NCBI GenBank assembly: GCA_030049455.1
Contig: JASIKV010000109.1
Coordinates: 1-11,031 of the forward strand
Direction of reading: 5' to 3'
Source of the DNA: Terriglobia bacterium
Lineage (GTDB): Bacteria; Acidobacteriota; Terriglobia; UBA7540
Length of the DNA: 11,031 bases
The notes below the pieces were generated by a model. The model saw only the letters and a list, made by a program, of their open reading frames with translations. It was not told the DNA's origin and searched no databases. A program made the translations under genes and the position numbers. Below, piece by piece: positions 1 to 7,350 of this stretch (positions are counted from its first letter, which is position 1; every line of letters begins with the position of its first letter).

Positions 1-1026
1 GGGGCCGAAACTCGTGTGGAGCAGGAAGCGGCCCAGGTTCTGGACAGCGCCAAAATCACTTCAAGATACTCGCTGGATGGGATTGACGGTTCTGTTCGCC
101 GGCTCGCCGCCATGCCCGGCCAGCGCACGCTGGTGCTGGTGTCGCCAGGGTTCCTGACGCAAACGGAGGCGGACAAAATCGAGGCGATTATCAACCGCGC
201 CCTCAGGCAGGACGTGGTGGTGAGCGCCATCGACGCCATGGGCCTGGCGGCTCAAACTCCCCAACAAATAGGCGGCCGCCGCGGCGACCTGTCCCTTCAC
301 AAAAACATGATCGAAACCCAGGCGTCAATCGTTTCCGAAGATGTATTGATCGGCCTCAGCGCGGCGACGGGCGGAGTCTTCTTTCACCACAGCAACGACT
401 TCGACGCGGGGTTCAAGCAAGCTGCGGCGCCACCGGAAACCTATTACGTGCTTACCTTTTCCCCTCCCGATTTGAATCTGAACGGAAAGTTTCATGCCCT
501 CAAGGTGACCCTCGCCTCCCACGACGGCTTCACGGTTCAAGCCCGGCGCGGGTACTTTGCTTCTAAAGAGACAATGTCTGCGAACGTCTCGTCCCAGGAT
601 GCGCTTGAGAAGGTCGTTTTCTCGCAGGAGGAGATCCATGGCCTGAACGCTGACGTTAACGCCCAGATCAAGCCGGGGAGCAACAACGCGCCCATGCTTG
701 CGGTCACCGTCCACGTGGACGTCCGCCAACTGCAATTCCGCAAGGAAGCGGACCGCAGCGCGGACAAGCTGAATTTCCACACGACGCTTTTTGATGAAGA
801 CGGCAAGTACATTGGTGACAAGGAAGCATCGCTGGATCTTCACCTGAAAGACGCGACGCTCCAGAGGCTCATGCAATCCGGCCTGAATGCCGTGACGGGC
901 TTCCAGGTTCCACCCGGAGTCTACCGCGTGCGCGAAGTCGTATGGGACACGGAGTCGAAGGGAATCGCCGCGCTGAACTGCGTCGTGCAGATGCCGGGCA
1001 AGCCATCGCCGAACGGCGCCCATTGA
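1..1026 (+). CDS. VWFA-related Acidobacteriota family protein, C-terminal part (5' truncated by window edge)
   Basis: The reading frame is open from base 1, so the gene begins upstream; the GTG at 16 is only an internal codon. The visible 341 codons contain the second half of a von Willebrand A-like domain: a GQRTLVLVSPGF strand near codons 39-50, an 'SAIDAMGL' strand near codon 77, then YYVLTFSPPD (from codon 148) followed by GKFHALKV and closing with RRGYFA at codons 182-187. This order of motifs is what I know from the 'VWFA-related Acidobacterial domain' family (TIGR03436-like), usually secreted proteins of unknown function. The MIDAS metal site and any signal peptide lie outside the window. 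After RRGYFA follows a beta-rich domain of about 150 residues ending in PPGVYRVREVVWD, which I do not recognise. The next gene starts 39 nt downstream on the same strand, suggesting co-transcription. Family assignment is fairly sure; the biological role is unknown. Confidence 0.85.
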   Translation, partial: GAETRVEQEAAQVLDSAKITSRYSLDGIDGSVRRLAAMPGQRTLVLVSPGFLTQTEADKIEAIINRALRQDVVVSAIDAMGLAAQTPQQIGGRRGDLSLHKNMIETQASIVSEDVLIGLSAATGGVFFHHSNDFDAGFKQAAAPPETYYVLTFSPPDLNLNGKFHALKVTLASHDGFTVQARRGYFASKETMSANVSSQDALEKVVFSQEEIHGLNADVNAQIKPGSNNAPMLAVTVHVDVRQLQFRKEADRSADKLNFHTTLFDEDGKYIGDKEASLDLHLKDATLQRLMQSGLNAVTGFQVPPGVYRVREVVWDTESKGIAALNCVVQMPGKPSPNGAH

Positions 1027-1065
1027 TTGTCATGGGAAATTCCCAAAGGCGGGCAAGGTGTTGGG

Positions 1066-2028
1066 ATGCGTCGGAGGTTTGGCATTACGCCTCAATTCCG
1101 TAGAGCGATCGGCCATCGAAATGTGGCGCACCGCACTCAAACCTTTAAACTTGCGCTGGCGGTTCTCTGCCTGATTGTACTTTCAGTGGGCACGGCCGAA
1201 GCCTCTGGTGACGAGTCGCAGCCGCTTCGCAAGACATTTGTGGAAATGACTCCCGCCGAGCTGGTGAAGGAAGTCCCGGAGCTGAAGCACTTGCAGGCGG
1301 CGGATAATCAGGTTCTGCTGCCCCAAATCCTGAAGAACGCGGGCCAAACCGTTGCGGTATTCTTCGAGAACTTCTCCAACACCGCCTGCACGGAACACGT
1401 TTCCTCGGTCGTGGATACGGAGCGGGGAATCCGGCAGATGCAAGCCGACAACAAGTACAACTATGTGGCGGTGACCAAGCCGGGCAAGGTCAAGGAACGC
1501 CTGAACGAGTATCGGACCGATGCCAAGGGCGCGCCTGTACAGGTCAAATCCGGCGCCGGAGCGATCACCTACGGATTTATCAACCAGTTGGTGCACTTTC
1601 ACCCCGACTTTCAGCCGGACTCCGACTTCCGCTACCTGGGCCGGGAAAATCTGGAAAAGCAGCAGACGTATGTAGTGGCCTTCGCGCAGCGGCCCAAGGT
1701 TGCCCGGGAAACCGCGAGCGTGAATTTTCAAGGCCGGCAGGGCGTCGTCTACATGCAAGGCATCGCCTGGATCGATCCGGTCAATTACCGGATACTGCGC
1801 TTGCGCACGGATATTGAGCGGCCGGAGGTGACCGCGGGCTTGTTGAAAGAAACCACCGAGATCAACTACTCCGAAGTCGCTTTTCAGGGCGGCGCCAAGA
1901 CCCTGTGGCTCCCCCGCGCGGTAACTGTGGACGGACAAATCGACAAATACGTTTTCCATAACCAGCACCGCTACTCGGACTACCGCCTTTTCAACGTTCA
2001 GGTTGATGGAAATAATCAGAAGCCTTGA
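1066..2028 (+). CDS. Secreted hypothetical protein, LolA-like or lipoprotein-sorting-like beta-rich domain
   Basis: Predicted 320 aa from the ATG at 1066. An upstream in-frame TTG at 1027 would start 1 nt after the previous stop and add 13 residues with no sign of function, so I prefer 1066. A GTG at 1123 would give a shorter signal peptide and cannot be excluded. Residues 1-46 look like a signal peptide with a long basic n-region, a hydrophobic core at about 28-42 and an AEA cleavage site before S47. The mature part is rich in predicted beta strands, with RYLGRENLEKQQTYVVAFAQ (189-208), GIAWIDPVNYRILRLRTDI (232-250), TLWLPRAVTV (279-288) and HRYSDYRLFNV (301-311). The pattern of 'named-and-converted strand, WID, LWLP, YSDY' is one I associate with uncharacterised secreted proteins of Acidobacteriota that recall LolA/outer-membrane lipoprotein sorting folds; that fold is an inference. 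No catalytic residues are evident. It probably shares a transcript with the VWFA-related gene. Confidence 0.75.
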   Translation: MRRRFGITPQFRRAIGHRNVAHRTQTFKLALAVLCLIVLSVGTAEASGDESQPLRKTFVEMTPAELVKEVPELKHLQAADNQVLLPQILKNAGQTVAVFFENFSNTACTEHVSSVVDTERGIRQMQADNKYNYVAVTKPGKVKERLNEYRTDAKGAPVQVKSGAGAITYGFINQLVHFHPDFQPDSDFRYLGRENLEKQQTYVVAFAQRPKVARETASVNFQGRQGVVYMQGIAWIDPVNYRILRLRTDIERPEVTAGLLKETTEINYSEVAFQGGAKTLWLPRAVTVDGQIDKYVFHNQHRYSDYRLFNVQVDGNNQKP

Positions 2029-2053
2029 TTCAATGAGTCGGAAATTTGATAAG
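2025..2053 (+). promoter_or_regulatory. Weak candidate sigma70 promoter before the alpha/beta hydrolase gene
   Basis: TTGATT at 2025-2030 and GATAAG at 2048-2053 are separated by 17 nt; each matches four of six consensus bases. A start of transcription near 2060 would leave a short leader before the ATG at 2077. The upstream gene ends only 48 nt before that ATG, so read-through from the left is equally possible. Confidence 0.25.
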
Positions 2054-2076
2054 CTTTAGCGTGCGCGAGGACACGG

Positions 2077-3120
2077 ATGCAGGATTCTGATCGCCGAGAT
2101 TTCTTGAAACAATCCGCCGCATGGGTTGCCCTGGGAGGAACTCCGCCGGTGACTGCCGACAATGTCAAAACTCCGGAGGAATTCTCCGCTTTTCAGGCTC
2201 GGCGCAGAAAAGAGCTTTGGAGCCTGCTCGGGGATTTGCCCTGGGACCACAAGCCCGGTCCGGCCGTGGTCCTGGCGACGGAAAAACACGAAGGTTACAC
2301 ACTCGAGCGGCTGGTGCTTGACCTGAACGGCGTCGAACCGGTTCCCGCGCTGCTGCTCATTCCGGACAAGCGCCCTGCGCGCGCGCCCGGACTGCTCTTC
2401 ATCCACTGGCACGCCGGAATGTACGATCTGGGAAAGGAACAACTCCTCACCGGCGTCACCGCCCAGCCCGCTTATGCTCCCGTCTGCGCGGAGAAGGGAA
2501 TCGTGACGCTGGCCATCGACAGTTGGTGCTTCGGCGAGCGCAAGCACGACGAGAACGGGAAGGTGGGTGAGGAATCGGCGTTCAAAGAAATGCTCTGGAA
2601 AGGGCGCGTGCTCTTCGGGATGATGATGTTTGATGAATTCCGCGCCATGGATTACCTCGCCGCCCGTCCGGAGGTGGATGCCGGGCGGCTGGGCGTGCTG
2701 GGAATGTCAATGGGGTCCACCAAAGCGTGGTGGCTGGCGGCGCTGGACCCGCGCGTGCGGCTGTGCATGGACGTCTGCTGCCTGACGGATTTTGAGGAGC
2801 TCATCAAAGTTCACGGTCTTTACCTTCACGGGATCTTTTACTACGTGCCCTCGCTGCTGAACCACTTCCAAACCGCGCAGATCAACGAACTGATCGTGCC
2901 GCGCGCGCGCCTGAGTGTGAATGGACGGCTGGACGAGCTGACTCCCCCCGCAGGCGTTGAAAAGGTCCGCGACTATCTTTATCCCCTTTACCAAAAATAT
3001 GGAAAACCCGAAGATTGCCACATCGAGATGTTCGAGTGCCCGCACCAGGAACTTCCGGAGATGCGCAAGCTCATCCTGGACTGGATGGATGTCCATTGGG
3101 CTCAAACTCCTGCCGGTTAA
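2077..3120 (+). CDS. Tat-exported alpha/beta hydrolase (acetyl-xylan-esterase/dienelactone-hydrolase-like)
   Basis: Predicted 347 aa. The ATG at 2077 has GAGG at 2067-2070, six nt upstream. The N-terminus carries DRRDFLKQSAA (residues 5-15), a good twin-arginine signal (consensus RRxFLK), so export in folded form to the periplasm is likely. The body is a serine hydrolase of the alpha/beta fold: a strand ending in LLFIHWHAG (107-114), the nucleophile elbow GMSMG with Ser211, a likely acid Asp286 in NGRLDELTPP, and a likely base His323 in CPHQELPEM. The layout with a large N-terminal segment before the core resembles the Abhydrolase_7/acetyl xylan esterase and dienelactone hydrolase-like groups, which cleave esters of carbohydrates or small molecules; the substrate cannot be told from sequence. 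The triad is complete, so activity is expected. It is followed by a probable terminator at 3152-3176. Confidence 0.85.
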   Translation: MQDSDRRDFLKQSAAWVALGGTPPVTADNVKTPEEFSAFQARRRKELWSLLGDLPWDHKPGPAVVLATEKHEGYTLERLVLDLNGVEPVPALLLIPDKRPARAPGLLFIHWHAGMYDLGKEQLLTGVTAQPAYAPVCAEKGIVTLAIDSWCFGERKHDENGKVGEESAFKEMLWKGRVLFGMMMFDEFRAMDYLAARPEVDAGRLGVLGMSMGSTKAWWLAALDPRVRLCMDVCCLTDFEELIKVHGLYLHGIFYYVPSLLNHFQTAQINELIVPRARLSVNGRLDELTPPAGVEKVRDYLYPLYQKYGKPEDCHIEMFECPHQELPEMRKLILDWMDVHWAQTPAG

Positions 3121-3151
3121 TCCCCACTAGATATTGCGGTTCATTCATCCC

Positions 3152-3176
3152 AAAACCACCTAATGTTGTGGTTTTT
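3152..3176 (+). terminator. Probable intrinsic terminator of the hydrolase gene
   Basis: AAAACCAC (3152-3159) and GTGGTTTT (3168-3175) are perfect 8-bp inverted arms around an 8-nt loop, and the right arm runs into five T residues (3172-3176). It lies 32 nt after the hydrolase stop. The stem is only half GC, so strength is uncertain. The A-rich left arm means it could also work in the minus direction, but no minus-strand gene ends here. Confidence 0.55.
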
Positions 3177-3178
3177 CC

Positions 3179-3207
3179 TTTACAAGCTTCTGGGGGTGTG
3201 GTACACA
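3179..3207 (+). promoter_or_regulatory. Candidate promoter for smc
   Basis: TTTACA (3179-3184, five of six -35 consensus bases) and TACACA (3202-3207, a poor -10) are separated by 17 nt, right after the terminator T-run. If used, transcription would start near 3214 and give a leader of about 155 nt containing the inverted repeat at 3278-3354. The weak -10 keeps the confidence low. Confidence 0.35.
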
Positions 3208-3277
3208 TTCTGGAGAGGGGTCGTCGCGCAGCACTACACGGGTGCGCCAGGGTGGGAGTTTGGACAAAATCCAATTT

Positions 3278-3354
3278 ATTTTGGACTTTGGACTTTACAC
3301 GCGCCGCGCTGACTTCTCTCTTCTCGCCACGCTCTCCAATCCAAAATCCAAAAT
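3278..3354 (+). repeat. Imperfect 15-bp inverted repeat in the smc leader
   Basis: ATTTTGGACTTTGGA at 3278-3292 is the reverse complement of TCCAAAATCCAAAAT at 3340-3354 except for one base pair (14 of 15). The arms are 47 nt apart. Each arm is itself made of a 7-nt near-tandem unit (CCAAAAT twice on the right). The right arm ends exactly one base before the smc ribosome binding site at 3355. Folding in mRNA would place the site at the base of a long stem-loop. It could be a regulatory hairpin or a copy of a dispersed intergenic repeat. Confidence 0.6.
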
Positions 3355-3363
3355 GGAGAAGGG
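3355..3363 (+). promoter_or_regulatory. Ribosome binding site that fixes the TTG start of smc
   Basis: GGAGAAGGG lies six nt before TTG at 3370. The ATG at 3353 and the GTG at 3363 are out of frame with smc, so the TTG is the only nearby start that gives the conserved Smc N-terminus. Confidence 0.7.
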
Positions 3364-3369
3364 TGCCCT

Positions 3370-6300
3370 TTGTATAAGCTGAAAAAACTTGAACTGCTGG
3401 GATTCAAGTCGTTCGCGGACCGCTCGCGCCTGGAATTCGCAGACGGGGTCGCCGCCGTTGTGGGGCCGAACGGCTGCGGGAAATCCAACCTTTCGGACGC
3501 CATCACCTGGGTGCTGGGTGAACAGAGCGCGCGGCTGTTGCGCGGCGAACGCATGGCGGATGTCATCTTTAACGGAACGGGCACGCGCCTTCCCACGGGA
3601 ATGGCAGAGGTCAGCATGACGCTGATCGATCCCGAATATAACGAGGCGGAGGCGCCGGAAGAATCGCCGGCGGCTGAGCAAGCTGAGCTGAGCGAAGAGG
3701 AGCGCGCGGAATTCCTGCTGGAAACTCCCGGCAACGGCAATGGCCATGGGAACGGGAATGGAAACGGTCATGGCAACGGGAATGGAAACGGGAACGGCAA
3801 CGGCGCCAAGCCGCGTAAAGTGTTTCACCGCTCCGGTGAAATCACAGTGACGCGGCGGCTGTTCCGCTCCGGTGAAAGCGAGTATCTGATCAACGGCGAA
3901 ACCTGCCGCCTGCGGGACATTCAAGACCTCTTCATGGGCACCGGCCTCGGTCCGGAGTCCTACGCGATCATTGAGCAGGGGCGCATCGGGCAGATCCTCA
4001 GCTCCAAACCCTCCGACCGGCGGCTGATCCTGGAAGAGGCCGCAGGCGTTTCAAAGTTCAAAACCCGCAAGCGCCTGGCGGAGGCCAAGCTGGAATCCTC
4101 ACGCGCCAACATGGCGCGCATCACCGACATTCTGGAAGAAGTGGTGAAGCAGGTGAACTCCCTCAAGCGCCAGGCGTCTAAGGCGCGGCGCTATCGCGAG
4201 CTTCACGAGGAATTGCGCGGGCGATTGAAGAATGTCCTGACATCGAGACTGAAGGTGCTGGAGGCGGAATTCCAACGGTTGCGCGGCGAACTGGGGCAGG
4301 CCCAGCAAGCCTGCCTCGAGGCCGCGCGGGAATTGGAGGCGATCGAGCAGCAGCAGAAGCGCACGACGCTGAGGCATGAGGAGCTGGAAGGCCACCTCAT
4401 GCAATGCCGCGAAAAGCTTGCGCAGGGTGATCTGGAAAATGAGCGGCTGCTGTCCCGATTGGAGCAGGTCAAGCAGCAGAGTGTGACCCTCGCGATGCGC
4501 TCGGAGGAAGCCGCGCGTGAAAGCGCCGAGCTGGAGAATCAGCGCGCCGCGCTCGATCATGAAACGGTGGAACACGCTTTGCAGGCGGAGAAGTGGCGGC
4601 AGGATTTCTCGACCGCCCGCCGGACGCTGACGCAGCATTTGGCGCGGCAGGAGGACTTGAACTTCCAACTGGGCGCGTCGGAGCAGGAGGTTGACGCCTG
4701 CCGCCAGGCGCTGGTGGCCGCAGTCGGTCACGCGGCCGAGCTGCGGAATCAACTGGTCCAGGCGGAGGAAGCGGGCCTGGCCGTGGATCGCCAGGCGGCC
4801 CGCACCGATGCGGAAAAATCCCGCATGGAAGCCGAGCACGCCCGGTTGGCCTCGGAGCTTGAGTCTTTCCTTTCCGAGCATCGGCGCGAAACCAGCACGC
4901 TGGCGGAGTTGGCTGATTCCGTCGCCCAAACGGCTCGCGACCTGGAGCGGGCCCGCAGCCAGGAGGTTGCACTGCGCTCACAGCTCGAAGCCCTGCGCCG
5001 CGAATTTTCCGGCAGCGCGGCGCGCAAGGAAGCCCTGGAGCAGTCACTCGCGCGGCACGCCTACAGCACGGAGAGCGTCCGCCGCCTGCTCTCCGGCGAA
5101 ATTCCCGTGAATGGTCACGGATTTCATCCCCTGGGCGTGCTCGCCGATTTTGTGGAAGTGTCCTCCGGATACGAGGAAGTGGTGGAGGAATTCCTGAAGC
5201 AGGAACTGGAATGCGTGGTGGTGGAGCAGCACGCGCAGGCGCGCTCGGGAATCGCCTTGCTTCAGAGCGAAGGGACCGGACGCTCCACCTTCTTCGTGAC
5301 ACAATTGGCTTCCAATGGCCATTCGCACGGAGACGGCGACTCAGGCGTGCGGAACGAATCCGGCGTGGTGGCGCCCGTGCGGGAATTCGTGAAGTTTGAA
5401 TCTAAGCTCGGATTAAACGGCGACATGGTGCTGCCCGCGCTTACCAACGCCTACGTGGTGGAGGACGACGCCGCGGCGGAACGCCTGGCGGGCGCCTACC
5501 CGGAGTGCCATTTCCTGACGGCCACGGGAGCCCACTATCACCACCGCATGGTTTCAGGCGGCAAAGGCTCGAGCGCCGGGCCTTTGGCTTTGCGCCGCGA
5601 TTTTCGAGAGCTTGAGCGGCGCACGGCGCAGCTTGAGGCAGAGATCAAATCGAGCGAAGTGTCACTCGCCGCGGCAGAGGCCGAGGCCAAACGCCTGGAC
5701 GAGCAGTTCAAGATTCTGTCGGGCAGCAAGGCGGAGGCGGAGAAGAAGGCCGTGGTCGCCGACGAAAAACTTCGCCAGACGCGAGAAAGCTGCGACCGGA
5801 CCCGCCAACAGCTCGATGCCCTGATCGCGGAGGCGGCGGTGCTGGTGAAGGAACGCGCCGGCGTGGATGAACGCCTGGCGAATCTTCACGCTGAACTCGA
5901 GACGGCGGGGATGACCCGGACCGAGCGCGAGGAAGCCATCAGCGCGGCCACGCAGAAGGCGCGGGAAATCCGCGGGGAGCTTGACAAGCTGGCGCAGGAG
6001 ATTGCGGACGCGCAGTCCGCGGCGCGCGCGCTTGAGGAGCGCACGCGGGCGGCGGACGCCGAAGCAGCGAGACTGATGGCAGCGGCGCAGGATCTTCAAA
6101 ATCGCATCGGCCGGCTCGCGCAGCAGGTGGAAGCCTGGCGGCAGGAACGCGCCCGGCTGGCGCAGGAGGGTGACGCCCACCAGGCGCGGCTGGAACAACT
6201 CCAGGTGGAATTGGCCGCAACGCGCCAGGAATTGCACGAGCGGGAGGCGGAGTCCCGCTCCCTCCGCTCACAGCGCGATGCCCTCGGTCCCCACGTCGAT

Positions 6301-7152
6301 GCGGCGCGAACGGAGCTGGAAGCCCGGCGCGAGAAGCGTTCGGAAACGGAAGTAGCGATGGCGCGCGCGGAATCCGACTTCACGCACCACTCGCAGCAAT
6401 GCCGCGATGAATTGAACGCCGACGCCGCCGCGCTCCTGGCGGAATTGGCGCCGGAAGCAGTTCTGGTGGGTGAGGCTCTGCAAGCAGCGGAAGAGGAATT
6501 GCGCCAACTGAAGGCCCGCATTGAGAACCTGGGGCCGGTAAACATGATGGCGCTTGAGGAGCTTCAGGAAGCGGAAGAGCGCTTCGAATTCCTCAACACG
6601 CAGCGGCAGGACCTGCTGGCTTCCATTGAAGACACCGCGCAGGCCATTCGCGAAATCGATCAGGTGTCGCGCCAGCAATTCCTGGAGGCGTTCAAGGCCA
6701 TCAACGCCTACTTCGCGGAATCGTTCAAAGTGCTCTTCGGCGGCGGCATCGGGGAAATGCGCCTGGCCGATGAGAACGACCCCGACAGCGGAATCGACCT
6801 GGCGGCGCAGCCGCCCGGGAAGCGGCTGCAGAATGTGCTGCTGCTCTCCGGCGGTGAGAAAGCCATGGCCGCCCTCGCGCTGCTGATTGCCATTTTCCGT
6901 TACACACCCAGCCCATTCTGCGTGCTCGATGAAGTTGACGCACCGCTGGACGAAACAAACATTGAACGCTTCACGCGGATGATTCAGCAGATGGGCCGCC
7001 ACACCCAGTTCATCCTGATCACCCACAACAAGCGCACGATGGAGATCGCCAAAGTAATGTACGGCGTCACCATGGAGGAGCCGGGGGTTTCGAAACTGGT
7101 TTCCGTGCGATTTGACGAGTTTGTTCCGGAGCCGGCGGTGGCTGTTGCCTGA
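3370..7152 (+). CDS. smc: Chromosome segregation/condensation ATPase Smc with enlarged N-terminal head
   Basis: Predicted 1260 aa. Smc forms a ring-shaped dimer, with ScpA and ScpB in the family, that organises and segregates the chromosome using ATP. Domains are in canonical order: the N-terminal head opens MYKLKKLELLGFKSFADRS, with Walker A GPNGCGKSN at 32-40; IIEQGRIGQIL at 200-210; a long coiled coil at about 235-575; the hinge at about 578-745; a second coiled coil to about 1050; then the C-terminal head with IENLGPVN (1051-1058), signature LLSGGEKAMAALAL from 1158 and Walker B FCVLDEVDAPLD with Asp1187-Glu1188. All ATPase motifs are intact. Typical bacterial Smc is about 1150-1190 residues. 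The excess is mainly about 58 extra residues (91-150): an acidic stretch, then Asn-Gly/His-Gly repeats. A smaller Asn/His/Gly/Asp-rich patch (648-659) sits in the hinge. The start is TTG, supported by a strong ribosome binding site. No scpA or scpB is adjacent. Confidence 0.97.
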   Translation: MYKLKKLELLGFKSFADRSRLEFADGVAAVVGPNGCGKSNLSDAITWVLGEQSARLLRGERMADVIFNGTGTRLPTGMAEVSMTLIDPEYNEAEAPEESPAAEQAELSEEERAEFLLETPGNGNGHGNGNGNGHGNGNGNGNGNGAKPRKVFHRSGEITVTRRLFRSGESEYLINGETCRLRDIQDLFMGTGLGPESYAIIEQGRIGQILSSKPSDRRLILEEAAGVSKFKTRKRLAEAKLESSRANMARITDILEEVVKQVNSLKRQASKARRYRELHEELRGRLKNVLTSRLKVLEAEFQRLRGELGQAQQACLEAARELEAIEQQQKRTTLRHEELEGHLMQCREKLAQGDLENERLLSRLEQVKQQSVTLAMRSEEAARESAELENQRAALDHETVEHALQAEKWRQDFSTARRTLTQHLARQEDLNFQLGASEQEVDACRQALVAAVGHAAELRNQLVQAEEAGLAVDRQAARTDAEKSRMEAEHARLASELESFLSEHRRETSTLAELADSVAQTARDLERARSQEVALRSQLEALRREFSGSAARKEALEQSLARHAYSTESVRRLLSGEIPVNGHGFHPLGVLADFVEVSSGYEEVVEEFLKQELECVVVEQHAQARSGIALLQSEGTGRSTFFVTQLASNGHSHGDGDSGVRNESGVVAPVREFVKFESKLGLNGDMVLPALTNAYVVEDDAAAERLAGAYPECHFLTATGAHYHHRMVSGGKGSSAGPLALRRDFRELERRTAQLEAEIKSSEVSLAAAEAEAKRLDEQFKILSGSKAEAEKKAVVADEKLRQTRESCDRTRQQLDALIAEAAVLVKERAGVDERLANLHAELETAGMTRTEREEAISAATQKAREIRGELDKLAQEIADAQSAARALEERTRAADAEAARLMAAAQDLQNRIGRLAQQVEAWRQERARLAQEGDAHQARLEQLQVELAATRQELHEREAESRSLRSQRDALGPHVDAARTELEARREKRSETEVAMARAESDFTHHSQQCRDELNADAAALLAELAPEAVLVGEALQAAEEELRQLKARIENLGPVNMMALEELQEAEERFEFLNTQRQDLLASIEDTAQAIREIDQVSRQQFLEAFKAINAYFAESFKVLFGGGIGEMRLADENDPDSGIDLAAQPPGKRLQNVLLLSGGEKAMAALALLIAIFRYTPSPFCVLDEVDAPLDETNIERFTRMIQQMGRHTQFILITHNKRTMEIAKVMYGVTMEEPGVSKLVSVRFDEFVPEPAVAVA
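3733..3804 (+). repeat. In-frame 24-nt tandem repeat (three units) encoding Asn-Gly/His-Gly in smc
   Basis: Three consecutive 24-nt units (3733-3756, 3757-3780, 3781-3804) each encode eight residues: NGNGHGNG, NGNGHGNG and NGNGNGNG. The underlying unit is six nt (AAYGGN). Synonymous third-position differences occur between units. Protein residues are 122-145 of Smc. Confidence 0.9.
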
Positions 7153-7157
7153 GTGAC

Positions 7158-7179
7158 CTGCAGTGAGTTCGCAGTTTTT
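7158..7179 (+). terminator. Weak possible terminator after smc
   Basis: CTGC (7158-7161) and GCAG (7171-7174) form a 4-bp stem around a 9-nt loop and are followed directly by five T residues (7175-7179), just after the smc stop. The stem is short, so this may be only a coincidence. Confidence 0.3.
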
Positions 7180-7299
7180 GCCCGCCCCTTTCGCAGCCTC
7201 ATTTCATGCGGGTGCGAGCGACTCCAAATATTGTGCGGCTAGCTCTCTCCCACCCCTCAGGAAGTAGTGCGCAGGAAAAACTCCCTGGCGCTTTTTCGA

Positions 7300-7327
7300 T
7301 TGACATCATTCTCCGTTGCTTTAGAAT
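7300..7327 (+). promoter_or_regulatory. Sigma70-type promoter for purC
   Basis: A perfect TTGACA (7300-7305) and TAGAAT (7322-7327, five of six) are separated by 16 nt. Transcription would start near 7334, about 17 nt before the ATG at 7351. This rules out the more distal in-frame GTG at 7267 as the translation start for this transcript and marks the start of the purC operon. Confidence 0.7.
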
Positions 7328-7350
7328 ATCCACCCTCTGAGCCAACATCC

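Noticed and set aside
1183..1968. Minus-strand open frame of 261 codons
   Set aside because: Lies fully within the secreted LolA-like gene, which has a signal peptide and family-like motifs; the antisense product has none.
3015..3377. Plus-strand open frame of 120 codons overlapping the end of the hydrolase and the smc leader
   Set aside because: It overlaps the hydrolase C-terminus out of frame, crosses the terminator and the inverted repeat, and has a low-quality composition.
4099..4929. Second minus-strand open frame (276 codons) inside smc
   Set aside because: Shadow of the coiled-coil codons; no recognisable domain or ribosome binding site.
4469..5302. Long minus-strand open frame (277 codons) inside smc
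   Set aside because: Its product is rich in Arg, Pro and Ala as expected of an antisense frame in GC-rich coding DNA, and the plus-strand Smc is intact across it.
7267..7350. N-terminal extension of purC from GTG 7267
   Set aside because: It overlaps the promoter at 7300-7327, and PurC homology begins only after Met 7351.
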